Positions 11,503 through 24,771 of a stretch of DNA of 64,000 nt are shown here, in pieces. Every line of letters begins with the position of its first letter. Position 1 is the stretch's first letter. The notes below the pieces were generated by a model. It did no database searches, had not been told where the DNA came from, and was given only the letters and a program-made list of their open reading frames with translations. Source of the DNA: Ciborinia camelliae (taxonomy: Eukaryota > Ascomycota > Leotiomycetes > Helotiales > Sclerotiniaceae); the NCBI GenBank assembly GCA_025890175.1, contig JANPYM010000015.1, positions 785,225 through 849,224 on the forward strand, read 5' to 3'. The position numbers and the translations under genes are program-made.

Positions 11503-13202
11503 ATTCAGGCACAGTCAAGCTGGGAGGTTATCTTATTCCAAGCTCTTCTCTAGCTATAATATGAATATTATTCTTTTCAAATATATTCATTTTCTATAGC
11601 TCTCAATTCAATCATTTTTGTGAAAACAATAAAACAAAATACAAGTATAAAACAATCAAAAGCTCGAAGTTTGTTGAAGTTGAGAATATTAAAAATCGGC
11701 CAGTTACCCATTCATTCTTCATCGTTCTCATCATCTAATGAAGGCCAGATCAACTAGATCCATAGAGCCACAAAGGTCTATATAGTTAGGAAGGATTTCC
11801 TAATATCGCTCCCAGGTGATACTAGACTAGATTGCAGTGGCGTAACAAGAATGTCAGAACGAGTACAAAAGCAAGAAAGATGAGTCTATAGCAAATATTC
11901 CCCAAATGATCGATCGCATCAGCAAGATAAAGATAATGTACATGAGAAAAGAATGTACAGAAATATATGGGATAGCAATACTAACTGCGCCAACAAACAA
12001 AAAGACATACAAATAGGTATACAAATATACAAAATGAGATCAAGAAAATCCAAAATAACACAAAAGTAATAATTATATGAAGAGAAATACGGAGTACCAG
12101 GAGATTCTTTACGGAACGGTGGACCAAATGATCGAGGTACCTAGAGATTCAGAACGAACAGTGAGGAGTATGTAGTGCTGGAAAGGTAAAGGGGCTAGCG
12201 GCCGCGTAGTAGTTCCTTGTTCAGGAAGCCATGGTTTCCTAACATAGAGTCGCTTTATAATTTTGATTTTTAATAAAAAATAATTTATATAATTATTTAT
12301 AAAGTTATTACACTAAAAAGCTTATATATATTTCGAATTAGATTTACGAAATAAATGTGAAATAATAAATTAAAACTTGAAATCTAATTCCAACAATTTT
12401 GATACTAGATACATAGGTATTTTGATCTATTATTTCGCAAATTTTGTCCGCCAAACGGCTTCTTATAATAGAGTATGATGTATCATATATGATGATTAAT
12501 ATCTACAATGGAACCTATCACCTTAACCTCTTGCTCTCGTGCCACATCGTATCATTATAGCTAGCTCTTGCCCACTCGGAGAGCATGATTCTTAGATGTA
12601 TAGAGTAGATGGATGGATATTCGTACGTTCGTACGTAGTCTTGTTGTTTAACAACATAATATAGATAACTATTTAGCTAGATGATCATAGTTTTGTATTA
12701 CGTATCTGTTTTCAAAGCAAATAAAAATCCCTCTCAGCATCTATGATATCCCCTATACGAGGATAATCATATATATCACCGGTCTCATCTTCAATCTTCA
12801 ATCTTCAATTGCATTGCACTGTCTTTATTCCAGCCAGTCACCAATTTTATTGTTCCTTCCAAATACATCTCTGCAACATTATCAGACATGAGCCGAAAAG
12901 TGCTAAATGTCTAGTAAACACTATTTACCTTTCTAGAGATTTTGTTCGTGGACCAATTAACTTATATCACGTATACCGGTATCATGATTTGATTTATGGA
13001 TGTAGAGTAAAATAGGGGACCTTGAGGGAGGGTTAAACAAATTTCCCTGCACGGTCCTACGCGAGAGCGAGAGCTAGAGCTAGAGCTTGAGCTCAGCTTG
13101 TCCAAAAAGCACATGCAAGTCAACACCTCCCTCCTCCACACTTCCCTTCCACATCTCATCATATCACAATTCATCTGATCTCTCACCCCATCAAAAACAA
13201 AA
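11503..13202. other. AT-rich intergenic DNA
   Basis: The first part holds the 3' region of the methyltransferase. From about 12240 to 12440 the DNA is very AT-rich. A near-palindrome (AGGAAGCCATGGTTTCCT) lies near 12220-12238. The segment 13060-13200 (GAGCTAGAGCTAGAGC, then pyrimidine-rich) is the probable promoter and 5' UTR of the kinase gene. No gene is supported. Confidence 0.55.
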
Positions 13203-14431
13203 ATGGCACAACCACTTCCGCAATTCCTCTCCCGCCGGCTCTTCCAATCTTCTTCTCCTTTCCAACACCTCGCATCTCGATCGCGCAGCTTCCGTCCTCA
13301 ATTGAACGCCAAATCGAAGAGAGGTTACGCAACCGGAGGTCCTCAGCATGGTCCGTTGAAAATCTGGCCTTTTGTTGCCATTACGTTGGCGGGAAGTGGT
13401 GCTTATGCGCTGATGGTTAGGAGTCGTGCTGGTACTGGTATGTTCTGTTCTGTTTTGTTTTTATTTTGGGTTTTATGGGATGGGTGATTGGATTGGATTG
13501 GGGGGTGGAATGGGTGTTGTATTGGATGAATTGGATGATAGGTACTTGCTGGGGCTCTGATTTGAATGATTTTGAGAGCCGCTTTAAGTTTCGTTCACGC
13601 AAGCTCCAAGTCCAATGCATATCATACCATACATATCAAGAATCCCTTCACTCATCCATCCATCTGCCAACTCCCCCCTCCACCCCTACAAACTAGTACA
13701 GACCCCTCTCTAACAAGCAAACCCAGACATGACCCCCCCAACCCCCCAACTACCCTCCCCCCGCAAACCAACCCCAGCCNNNNNNNNNNCCCCAACTACC
13801 CTCCCCCCGCAAACCAACCCCAGCCTTCTCCCCCGAAAAAGTAACCATCCTCTTCGTGCTCGGCGGCCCCGGCGCCGGAAAAGGCACTCAATGCGCCAAC
13901 CTCGTGCGCGACTACAACTTCACGCATCTCTCGGCGGGGGACCTCTTACGTGCCGAGCAAGAACGGCCCGGTTCAGAATTCGGCGACTTGATTAAAGATT
14001 ACATCAAGAACGGACTGATTGTCCCCATGGAAGTCACCGTCCAATTACTCGAAAACGCCATGACCGAGGTCCTTTCCAAATCGCCTTCCGGAACGGGAAA
14101 ATTCCTCATCGATGGGTTCCCGCGCAAATTAGACCAGGCGCATAAATTTGAGGATACGGTGTGCAAGGGCCGATATGTATTATTCTACGATTGTCCGGAG
14201 GAGGAAATGCAGCGCAGATTGATGGAGAGGGGGAAGACCAGCGGGAGGACGGATGATAATGCCGAGAGTATTCAGAAGAGGTTCAAGGTGTTTGTGGAGA
14301 CCAGTATGCCGGTGGTGGATTACTTTGAGGGGCAAGGGAGGGTCATTAGGGTCAAGGCTACGAAGACGCCCGAGGGAGTTTACAAGGAGACTAGGGAGAA
14401 GTTGGAGGAGAAGCTTGGCAAGTCGTTTTGA
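13203..14431 (+). CDS. URA6: UMP/CMP kinase (uridylate kinase) with mitochondrial-like N-terminus
   Basis: The protein phosphorylates UMP and CMP with ATP. Exon 1 is 13203-13437. The intron runs 13438-13726 (GTATGT donor, TAAC branch, CAG acceptor). Exon 2 is 13727-14431 but is broken by the N gap. If the gap and one copy of the duplicated 36 bp are removed (46 bases), exon 2 is open and in phase, giving 297 residues. Seen in order: a basic Arg/Ser-rich presequence (1-45), a membrane segment (about 54-72), a Pro-rich linker, P-loop GGPGAGKGTQ (about 109-118), NMP-binding SAGDLLR, DGFPRKLDQ, and the short LID RGKTSGRTDDN typical of UMP/CMP kinases. The 3' end is convergent with eIF3m. As deposited, the gap frameshifts the gene. 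Confidence 0.9.
13744..13825. other. 10-N assembly gap with duplicated 36-bp flanks
   Basis: Ns occupy 13780-13789. The 36 bases before (13744-13779) and after (13790-13825) are identical (both begin CCCCAACTACCCTCC). The kinase frame is continuous only if the gap plus one copy is removed (46 bases). It is most likely two overlapping contig ends that were not merged. Confidence 0.9.
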
Positions 14432-14980
14432 TTTTAAACGGGCTATGGTATTTGGGGCGAGGTAAAATATCTGGGGGTTGGAAAGTTGGGTTGGGATGGA
14501 CGGGTAGAATAGATGGGGAGGATAATATAGATATGTGGAGCAGGGGAAGAGCATTCATCATTGGGAATATAGACCAGGAAAGCAAAAATACATCATACAT
14601 ACGGGCGGAGTATGAGAAGGGACGTGCAGTGGTACAGAGCATTGTAATACGAATCTGGGATAGAGACCCTTCTATTCTCATTATATACTTGTAGAGATCA
14701 TAAACATCAGGCATGTTCCAATATACATCTCATTCAATATGTAGAATTCTATTCATTCCTATCTTCACTTCAGTTCACTTCATTCTCATGGCTTCATTTC
14801 GTGGCTTCATCGTGAACAACATGAAAATAATGGATGTTCTCCTACACCATTACCAGATGCAAATGCAAACCATTGCCTTGCTTGCCACTGTACAAACATC
14901 TAAGAACGCCGACGAAACGAGGAACCTTTTTTTGAGACCAATCCATGAATTAATACCAACTTTCATGAGTTGATATTTTT
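14432..14980. other. Shared 3' region of two convergent genes
   Basis: The 549 bases between the stops of the UMP/CMP kinase (+) and eIF3m (-) presumably contain both 3' UTRs and poly(A) signals. No gene is seen. Confidence 0.6.
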
Positions 14981-16309
14981 CTAATCAGTACCCATCTCCA
15001 CCATGTTATCCCTTCTTCGTCCAGCATTCATCCCCTGTGCACCGGAAACCTTCTTATCGGCCTCTTGGATTTCTTTCTCCTTTTGAGTCTCGGCAGCTTG
15101 TCTCTCCCTGCTAATGACCTCCTTCACACCTCTCAAACTCTCCTTCCATTGATCCAACCTCGTGGCAACCTCACGCCATTGCTTCTCGCCAAATACACGA
15201 TATGTGGTTCTGTGGATCAGGAAAACCTGCTTCTGTTGTGATAATTTGCCCTCGACCAAACCGGCTCGGATGACATCGATAACCCACATCTCAACATCCT
15301 CAGGTGCGACTTGTAAAGCTTTGGAAATGCGTCGGTATTCGAGTTCGCGGGAGTGGGTTGAGGCGGCCAAACTAGCCAAGGTCAGGAGTCGCATCTTGCG
15401 GTGCAACTTGCTGTTATCCAAGTTCTCCTTCTCGACAAATCCATCGTGCTCGTCTTGGAAATCGTTGTAGTCCTCGAGTTCCTTCTCGGCGAAAATTTCG
15501 AGGAGTTCGGAGTAGATGGCGTGGGAATCGCTTAGAGCTTGGATGGCGGGAAGGGAAGTAAGATCATGGAAGTCGAAATGGGTGTTTGAAAGAAGAGCGG
15601 TTCTTAATGCTTTGATTGCGAGTTTTTGAGCCTCTTCGGAGGCAATTGCTTTCTCGTCCTTGCCGTCGAAAGTGCGTAGGGCTTTGAGAATGTATGAATA
15701 TGATTGCCTGAAAACAATAAAATTAGTAAGATTCTTGAATCTCCAGGATTTAATTTAAACGTACTCCTCCTCGCCAGAATCATCTGCCACTTCTGCGATC
15801 ATTTCGAAAAGTTTTCTCTGGTCCTCCTCATCGATTTCCCATTCGGCAATCCAGGTGTCCAACTTCTTCAACTGTGGTCGTAACATCTCATAATTTCCAC
15901 TGGTCTTGATAAGTTTAAGAACGGCTTGGAAGACATGGAATCTGGTATCATTATCTGGTTGTAAAAGGTTGAAAATTGTTGTCATAACATTCAGCGCAAG
16001 GCCTGGTCCATTCAAAGGTGATGAAGTAATTGGTCTCGCGAGGTTGTCGCAAATTCTAGGAAGGTACATGTTGACATTTGGAGATTGGATGCAAAGATAG
16101 ACCAATAAATTATATGCTGCAGTAAATTCTTTCTCTGGAGATGAGTTCAACGAGGCCGAAGCAGTGACGAGTTTCTTGAGTGCTTCATCTTTTTGGTTTC
16201 CTTCCAGGAGGGGTTGAACTTCTGGACCGATTTGGAGGTATTCGGCCAGCTCTTGTGCCAAATCGGGGAAACTGCCGTCAATGAAGACTTGTTGCGTCGC
16301 GGGCGCCAT
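14981..16309 (-). CDS. Translation initiation factor eIF3 subunit M
   Basis: Two exons (16309-15765, 15707-14981) give 423 residues. The 57-nt intron has a GTACGT donor, a TACTAAT branch and a TTTCAG acceptor. The protein starts MAPATQQVFIDGSF and has helical repeats over the first half. A PCI domain lies in the second half (roughly 220-370), including KLHRKMRLLTLASLA and the winged-helix part QVAPEDVEMWVIDVIRAGLV. A charged tail (QKEKEIQEADKK) ends the protein. Length and order match fungal eIF3m, a cytoplasmic component of the eIF3 complex that helps recruit the 40S subunit to mRNA. Expression is expected to be constitutive. Confidence 0.95.
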
Positions 16310-19300
16310 ATTTGCAGAGATGATCGAAATGTGGTTGAGGCGGGGAGGCTGGGGTCTTCGATGGGGTAAAAAATACGATTCTTGAGGTTGTCGATGTCAA
16401 AATGTTCTCTTCTCTTGTGGGATGCGCTAACCGAGGGGCTAGTACTGGGGTGGTATTTTTACGACGCATCTACCAGTATCAGCATAAGCAAAACAAACTT
16501 CAATGATCATTCGAATGAGACAAAGAACGAACAATGATTAGATTTCACGAGTTCAAGAAAGGTATAGAAAAGTGAGTTTTCCCAGAATTTGATATGGACG
16601 CTTGAAATTTACGATATCAACTTCAAATGTTCATTTCGAAAGTTGGTGGCGAATTCTCGCAGGGCCGCAGGCTGTTTTGAAGTACCCAAAATCAACAATT
16701 AATTCCGATAATATCGAAATGATTCAAACAACCCTATGGTTAATAAAAAATGATTTGTATAGTGAGGAAAGTGTTCCTCGATAGAAGGAATGGTTCATTA
16801 AGACCGAAGTTTGAAGCCATTCCCGAAATGCAGAAAACCCAAGCGGGCTTCATCAATGACACCCGGTGAGCTTTTGGGCAATCGTATTCTTTTACATTCA
16901 TTCCAAATGACTTTCACAACTCTCCTTTCTCCCCGAAGAAGACAGTACTTCAAAGCTCTTTTTGGTTTCGGCGTTCGGCACTTGATATCAGTTTGTTTAG
17001 CATCTGACTGTAATAATGCTTCATGCCACAAAGACAAAGTTAGTAAATCATGGCAGAAACTTTAAGAATTCATTTCGATCTGTATATACCTAAGCACCAG
17101 AAGCTTCCCCTCCTCTTTCCGCTCGAATATTGGCACAATGGCATATGCCTCACGTTCAAGAAGTAAACCAATTTCTCCAAAGGTATTTGAGCTTTCGAAT
17201 GTTACCACAAACTAAATCATGAATGGCCATACTTTCTTGCGGCCCACGTATCTTCGGAAACCCTTCATGAAACACCTGCAATGATTCCGTTTGTCTCTCA
17301 ATAATTGCACTTGAAATCTCCATATCATATGTAAACCGTTGCGTTTTTATCAATGCATATACGTCCCTAGTTCATTTGCTGAGAAGAGCTAGACTACCCA
17401 TCGAAACTCCAGCAGCCCTGAAAGTAAATGTGACAACCATGTAAACATCATTCAGGAACTAGTCAAAACCCATCCTCTCCGTCAAATATCGTTTGTATAT
17501 CTCGTTGCCAATGTTGGAAAGCCTAATCTTGAAAACGAAATGGCAGAAAAGAAAATTCGATTTCAGCGATCGAGGTACCACCTTTGTTCTTTTCCTTACT
17601 CCATATACTCGACAGGTAAAATCAAGAGAGTACAACGATGCGGAAAAATAGATGAGCTGGCGAGTGGGTGAAAAATGACCAAAGGTCTTACTCATCGCGC
17701 GGATCCGCATAAGTGCCTCAAAATACCTATCAGGAATATCATAAAATTTTCCACTGCTCAACTGCTCATTTGAATTTAGTTTCTGCTTATGGGAACAGTC
17801 TTCCTCCTTGATGGTTCATACTAATAATCTCAAGAAGTAACACGGCTCCCCAGATGTTGGCCAACACAGGGTGGTCTTGCACAGCCGTAACATTTATCAT
17901 TCCTCGACTCTCATCTCAACCCTCACTTTATTTCGTCTCAAAATGAACCACAACCATTCATCTCTTTCTTCTCCACTGTAAATTCACTCGCACACCTCCC
18001 CACAGTCCCCCAAAAAAAATCGATATACCAAAGGTCAAAATGGCAAAAACCAAGTTGTGTATGGGAAAACCCCTCTGATATGGGATTTTATTACTAGCTG
18101 GCTACTTCGAAATGCGCCTATGGCTCCTCGATTAATTGTCGCATCAAACACCCCACCCAGCCCTACGCTGGTTACAACACAAGTGGAGTTGTTTACCACT
18201 GCGCCACGTCGTCCCGATGGGATGTTTGATGGAAGTTAAGAGTTTGTTTGGATATATATTTGGGCGTGTAAGCGAGTTTGGTGGTGGTGTTAGAGAGGGG
18301 GGATTATTGATTCATAGGTATGTGATGAAAGTGGTCTTTGGGAATTCTTTTGTGTCTTTTGATCTTGATCCCTTTATTCGAGGTACCTTATAGCAGTCAG
18401 TCGGAAATGAAGCTTTTACTTTTGCTACTAAATGTGCATCTGGAGATATTTCATGGTGTTATGTTTTCAGACGTGCAACAAAACTTTGGGGCGAGTAGGT
18501 GAGCTGTGCATTTGCACCCCTGAGCTGAACTGGGGCGAAGGGAAGTCAGGGTAAGGTATCAATATTTAGTAATTTTAACTTACGCAAGTACTCATTATCG
18601 TGTTAGCTGTTGTGGCCTTGAATTATGATGAAGTGAAGTCGGATCTTGGTGCTGATGTTTGGTTTCACCGTTGGTACTCACGTTCATGCCTACCTGGTAT
18701 GGAACTATAACTTTGCATTGCTAGAAGATGATGAGTATAATGTTTCACTTGTATTTACTGGTGATATGAGACATATATTGATATCGGGATAGAAGATTGG
18801 ATGAGCATTTTCTATTTGCTTTGAGACAATAGTCCGGCATTCTCTGCCTGCCTTCTATGTGCCAACGCCATTTAATTTTACCGCCACGTCCTCCATAATA
18901 TAAGGGGAAATTATCTGCCATGTTCTAAATACACAAGTGGAAGCCATAATATGGAAGCCTGTGGATGAAAAATGAACAAATCTGCCCATACACCGAATCG
19001 CAATCCTGAACGACATTGACTGTGAACACCATTTAATTCTTGTAGAGTCTGTAAGTAGTCCCTGATATATAGGGATGAAAATGACGACTAACTTACTTTT
19101 TGAAAGCATCATAACATAATCGCCAGCGCTGATACATGCATGCATACATACTATTAGCTACGCCGACGAAGATACCTGGTGACTGGCTTGTAAGTCGTGG
19201 TCTCCACGATGCCAGGAAACCAGATTATGGAGGTTATATACTACAATCAGCATTACACTAGAAGCCAATCACCGCACCATGGGGATAATAAGCTATGGCA

Positions 19301-22300
19301 GGGTACAGTCATTGCATTGATCTTGGTTCATAAAGAAGAAACTTCTCTAGCTAGGCGGCCTAGGTCAAATCCAGATTGAAAATGGCCGTGGGAAAAGGTA
19401 ATATCAATATGTATAGAGGGAAAGTAACCAAGAAAATGAGAGTAACTGCAGAAGGTCGTTTTACTTTCTTTGCTTTCTGTTTCGTTGCTTATATTGCTAT
19501 GCAGGGTTGTTGGTATTGTAAAACGGGGGTAATCATGATGTAGATAGTCTAGAGGCCTTGGCGGCTTCACTTTTTTTATATATCGCAGCGTAACTTTGCG
19601 TTGCATCGATGTACTATGCGCGTGTAAAAGGAAGCTAAGATAGGATCGGCTTACACCCATGCTGAAAGTTCCATGGCTCTCGGCATAGTCTCGAATTATG
19701 GTGGAGGGTGTGGAATGACAAGGAAGCTTGCCAAATTAGCGAAGTGCGAGTATTTTCCCTTCAATGAGTGTGTTAGCGTTAGGAATCTGGAATGGTGCGA
19801 GGAGTCGAGGACTTATGATCTATAGGTGATCGTAATTCGAAGCGTAGATTCATGGCAGTATGCATATGATACCTAGGCAAATGATGTGCTTGACTACCCC
19901 AGTGTTCTGTATTCCTTGACTGTCGAGGCGCTTCATTGGCAAGAGCAATGGCACACTACAAAAAGTCTTTATGAGAGTATTTTTAACAAAGCTTCCATGC
20001 CCCCCCTTTCTTGGCGAACAGTAGATGAGAGATACGTGGGGGATTAACCTGGCTACATGCAGATCCGGATCAAATACTCCTAGAAGCCCTGTTGTGCAGT
20101 GGGATCAAGATTTTGATCCTCAAGTTGATCAAACTAGGTAGAAAACATATTTCTTCTGCTCTTGCCGGTGTTTGTGGCGCTTATATGAATGTGCCATCTC
20201 AGTCGAAATAATATTGCATTGCACAGCTCGACTTTCCCAACTTCAGCTCAAGCAAAACGCAGACGATATTTGGATTGCTTCATGGTTGTGTAGTTCTAGC
20301 TTCAGCGGAGTCGATGTTATGCGGTGAATAATGCTGAACCCGTTGGTGCCTCTCTCTCGAGAATCATTCATTTCCTATGGTCGAGCGGATTGACAGTCCA
20401 ATGCTAATGTTGAATTTCGCAGCTTGTGTATCAGACAAGTAGTTCGGATAGAGATGCTGGAGGACACCGGTGGGCGCCTGTTCGCAATATGCGTCTATGT
20501 TTATTCAACGAAATTGTCGTTCACTGAAATCTTCAGATAATCGATGCTGTCCAAGTAATGGGCTGTATCGATAGATAAGCTGCAGGTGTTGTTTAGATAA
20601 TGATGCCTTTCAGGTTTTGGCTTGGGATGGAGATCAAGGATTCGAGAGGGGGAGGTGGGGGGGGGGAAGGTTGTGTGGCGAATTTTCGCAAAAGTCCACA
20701 AAAGATATTGCTTTTGTGGCAGAAACTGTCCGAGCATTAGATGCATATCTTTACTGTTGTTGTCTCTCTTCGCGGGGCTTATGTTATACTGGTGCTGCGT
20801 TTCACAGTTGATGGCGAGATTTTGTGACTTTTAATACATAGAGTCGAATCTCTTGCCTGATGTAGCCAAGAAAATCTGGCAGTTGCAAATGTGCAATACT
20901 CTTTTGCAGTGCACGAAGTATGTTCTGCCACTTTTTTGTAGCGTTTTGGGTGGCCCATCATGTAGAACCACTCACCTAAAAGTGATTCACCTACCCTTTC
21001 ACGGAAGAAACTGTTGAGAACAGATGGCAGAACAGTAATTGGAGCCACCAGGCCCAGGTGGGTCACTCCAAATAAGAATGATCATGGGGGCCTAGGGCTA
21101 GCAAATAAACTATGGGAGTGACATAAAAGGTTCTGTCCAATGCCATCACGAAGAAAGCATGCACTTGATAGCAGATGTGACAGACTTAATTTGTGATTAG
21201 CTACAAGTAGACTAGACTTGGATTTGTACTCCGTTGGACGATCCAGTCTTTTTCATGTTGAATCCCATGTTCACTTCATCGAGATCTTCAGACTCATTGC
21301 TGACTTGTTCACTGACCTGTTATGTAGAACTGAGGCTTGAGGCTTGACCATGCCTGGGATGTCTTAGAAGAGCATTAATGGCAAGATGTTTATTCAGGTA
21401 CTATGCATCGAACCAATGATGGCTGGCAGTTTCACTAGCCCAGTACTATGCAGTCCACCGTAATAGGAATGTATTTAGATTGTAGACACAAATTTCTGTT
21501 GGGCAACAGACCGTAAGTGACCATGAGCAATCAAAACACACGGCGGGTGTCAGTGCAATAGGCGGCGAATATCGAGTTATCCGAGAAACTTGAATGGAGG
21601 ATATAGAATGTGCTCCCTGTGGACGTGTGGGGTGAAGGTAATTGAGTGGTTTATACTCTATTGATTGCGCAGTCACTCACACCGAAAATCTATTCTATCA
21701 TCCTAGCAGTAACGAAGAAGTGTATCAAGATCTTCAAATGTGCACAGGCTCCCGGGAAGCGGAGAATTCTAATGAAAGAGAATGGTCTTTTATGTTGTAT
21801 TCGTCCCTACACCTCATAATGAATGGCTGCAAGCACGGAGATTGGAAGGGTTAGCACATAAAAATATATACATTTCCGAGACACAACAGGAAGATACGCC
21901 GGAATGAATTACTTCCAAGAACCTTTACGTTGATCAAGTCTCAAATAGAACAATGGATACAGTACAAAATTGCTCCGCCGATGCCATAAAAGGACATTCA
22001 AGTGTCTGGTATCTATGCTCTTACCGTCACTGAACGATGAAATGTCTTTAACCTTATTATAACAAGCTTGAATTTGACGCCAATGGTCAACGTTGATCTT
22101 TGGCTGGCCGGCCGGAAGCTCTTTATCTAAGGGGCAAGAGACCTCAACACCAACAAACCACCTTGACCTGACCAGATTCATCAGTGTGAGCCTGTGAGGC
22201 CCGCTACAATGATATCCAGTTGATTAAAGCAGCATTGGGTGGCAAGTAGGTACTGTTCAGTCGGCAATGTTTTGCTTTTTTGGCTAAGGCGGAGGACAAC

Positions 22301-24771
22301 TGGCTCCTCTGTAGATGCTACGATATGGTATGATTGTGCATGAATGCGTGTTCTTGTGAATACGTCGGAGGTAAGCGTGGGTCACGATGGTAATCTTTGA
22401 TGAGGTTCATGGCGATCGTTTGCTTGATAGGGCTGGGGGTGTTGTTGATCATGCCTCAAACGTGATATATCAGCCCCAGTGTGGCGTAAGTTACCGTGAT
22501 TCGGCAGCATCTGGGTGGGGTCAATTCTATTCCAAATTGCTCTTTTTCTTGATAACTTCCCAGAATGCTGGTGATGTGATGCCACAGTGATGGGCCATTT
22601 TGTCATTTTGGGAAGCAAAACCTGGCAGCATTGTCAATAATTCCCTGATAATAAGTTTGATCGACCACCCCGAATTAGCCTTACGTGTCCGGAGGTATGT
22701 CCAAAGAAAATAATGATTCGGGGAGAATATCGGTAATACATAGGTAGACGACATATATATTTACTATTTATACATATATGATATGTCTAATATCTATATA
22801 TATAACTGTAAAATACACACCCACCCGAAATCCTCCAATTATTGTATCGAAGTTGCGCCATCCGCTTCGGAATATGAGGGGGTAACCTTACCGAGAAGCA
22901 ACTCTTCTCGCTTTGTAATTGAAGGCTTTTTTCCTCTCCACAATGACGATTCAGGGTCCATTTCCTTGGATCTACGGAGTACTTTCCTTGGATCTACAAC
23001 AAAAACAACTTGAAAATATCCAAGATTCGAAATACATACATTCAATAAAGTAATATCGACCAGAATCTTTTAACATATGAAGATTATGGCTATTAGACAC
23101 AGATACTTACATAATCATATGTTGACTACTAGGTACCTATCTAAGGTACTTGGGTACTACTACATGTGGCTGTGCAATGAAGGGGGGCCGCTAGCCACGC
23201 TTATTTATAAGCGGAAACTTCTTCGGATTAGGGATCTCTTCAAAAAAAAAAAGAAAAAATAAGGGGGAAAAATATCAAAGGAGTTCTGGAAGGGTCTAAA
23301 ACTCACCACTCCTATAGGCCCCTCGATAGTGCTTATGTATCTAAAATTTGAAGAATTGTCTATCTACCAATGAAAAGTTCACAGCCACTTCAATTTACGC
23401 CATTATTTTCGCCACTCCTTTTTTGGTTCTACCAGCCGTGTTAACCTCAAGCTGGAGGAGGAACAACGTCCGATTCCTATGTCTTGATCGGCCACAGAAG
23501 AACGAATAAGCGGTAGGCGAATTTTTTTTAGGTCAAAATGGGTTCCATCCTTTCCCCGTTACAGTTTAGTTAATGGTACTTGCTCGAACCATGGAATTCT
23601 ACAAATCCCATGAAAATTTTAGCATTTCGTTTAAAAGCGGCCTTCCCCATCAAGGGTATTGGGCTAAATACTCCACTCTCCTTCCTACTCTGCCCTAGGT
23701 TCGCCTACCTGGGTAGCAATTCTATGTAGGAACGTTTACTGACACAGCATTATTACTCTATCATGGATGCATGATTTCAATTAAGAAAAGCTACAAAGCT
23801 AACAACATTAAGTTGTTATGAACCCCCAGGTGGGTTTGCGAACGACGTTTGTGGCTTAATGATTAATGTTTTTTTCTTCCATGGGGATATTCTGACGAAT
23901 CTGCTTCGTGCCTTTTTGCATTACCACCCGATAGTAGTGAGGGTCGATCTGTACTTGGTACGCGGATAGTATTTGCCTCCCTTCTTGTTCCTGACGATCT
24001 CTACTCTTTCTTCTCACACTACACTTAGGCGCTACGTGAGAAGGCGAGACCACTGCCACATATAAGCGTGTCGACCTCTTCGTGCCCCGCGTGGCCTTTG
24101 TTTTCTCGCCTGGTAGAAGTTATATTGAGATTAATCCTTATCCTCAAGGATCTTCAAGTCCCTCCTTTTATATTTTCGTAACTCGCCCAACAATTCGGCA
24201 TTCCATAGCTCTAGAAAGACAGTGACAAGCAAGCCATTGGCATATATTCTCAACCCTTCTGATTCTTGGCATCGGGGCAATTTCACAGCTTCTCTGTACT
24301 ACGAACTTACGTCGACTGCGTCTAAATATCCCGTCAATTCGATACCCTTCCTCATACTGGGTCTAGGCATATGCTTTAAGTCCTATCAAACCCTACCGAA
24401 CCAACCACAATTGGACCCTTGCTTTCGCCTCCTCCACACGAATTGACCAGTTTCCCACTGTCAAATCTCGCAGTACCACCACATTCGCTACAAATCTTAT
24501 ATCGACTCTTGTCCACCTAAATTCGAATTGGTCCCGAGCTCGAAGTTCTACTACAGAAACTTAGTTACATTTTCCAAACCCATTGTAATTAATCCTCACG
24601 CCAATTACCTTTCCCCAAAGATTTTCATATGCCACTCTTCTGTTGATCCACTTTATCATCTTACACACCTGCCCTATACTTAGGTAGTAATTAACACGTG
24701 GGAACCATTTGATTATCTGCCGATACAATAAGCACATATCGAGACTACCAATAGCAATCAACTAGAAATCC
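16310..24771. other. 8.4-kb gene-poor region, no gene identified with confidence
   Basis: The region has moderate AT content, few long repeats and no recognisable protein domain. Minus-strand segments at about 17050-17760 translate into protein-like pieces (IERQTESLQ, then FGEIGLLLEREAYAIVPIFE) that could be exons of an unknown or decaying gene. A small spliced candidate lies at 18040-18239. The sequence TTCCTTGGATCTAC occurs twice near 22963-22996. The last 600 bases before 24772 look like the YTH gene's promoter and long 5' UTR. Non-coding RNA or lineage-specific genes cannot be excluded. Confidence 0.5.
18040..18239 (+). CDS. Possible small spliced gene, unknown product
   Basis: A CT-rich stretch resembling a fungal promoter precedes an ATG in good context (GTCAAAATGGC). 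Unspliced, the frame stops after 12 codons. Removing a 41-nt intron (18057-18097, GTGTAT donor, TTACTAG acceptor) or a 44-nt one (18054-18097) gives the same frame and a 51-52 residue protein (contains APMAPRLIVASNTPPSP) ending at 18239. The intron is short and its donor is weak, so this may be chance. I recognise no family. Confidence 0.2.

Noticed and set aside
13438..13823. Kinase intron ending at CAG 13821-13823
   Set aside because: It also keeps the frame, but it ignores the Pro-rich linker and the TAAC-CAG acceptor at 13726; the duplicated flanks explain the apparent need for it.
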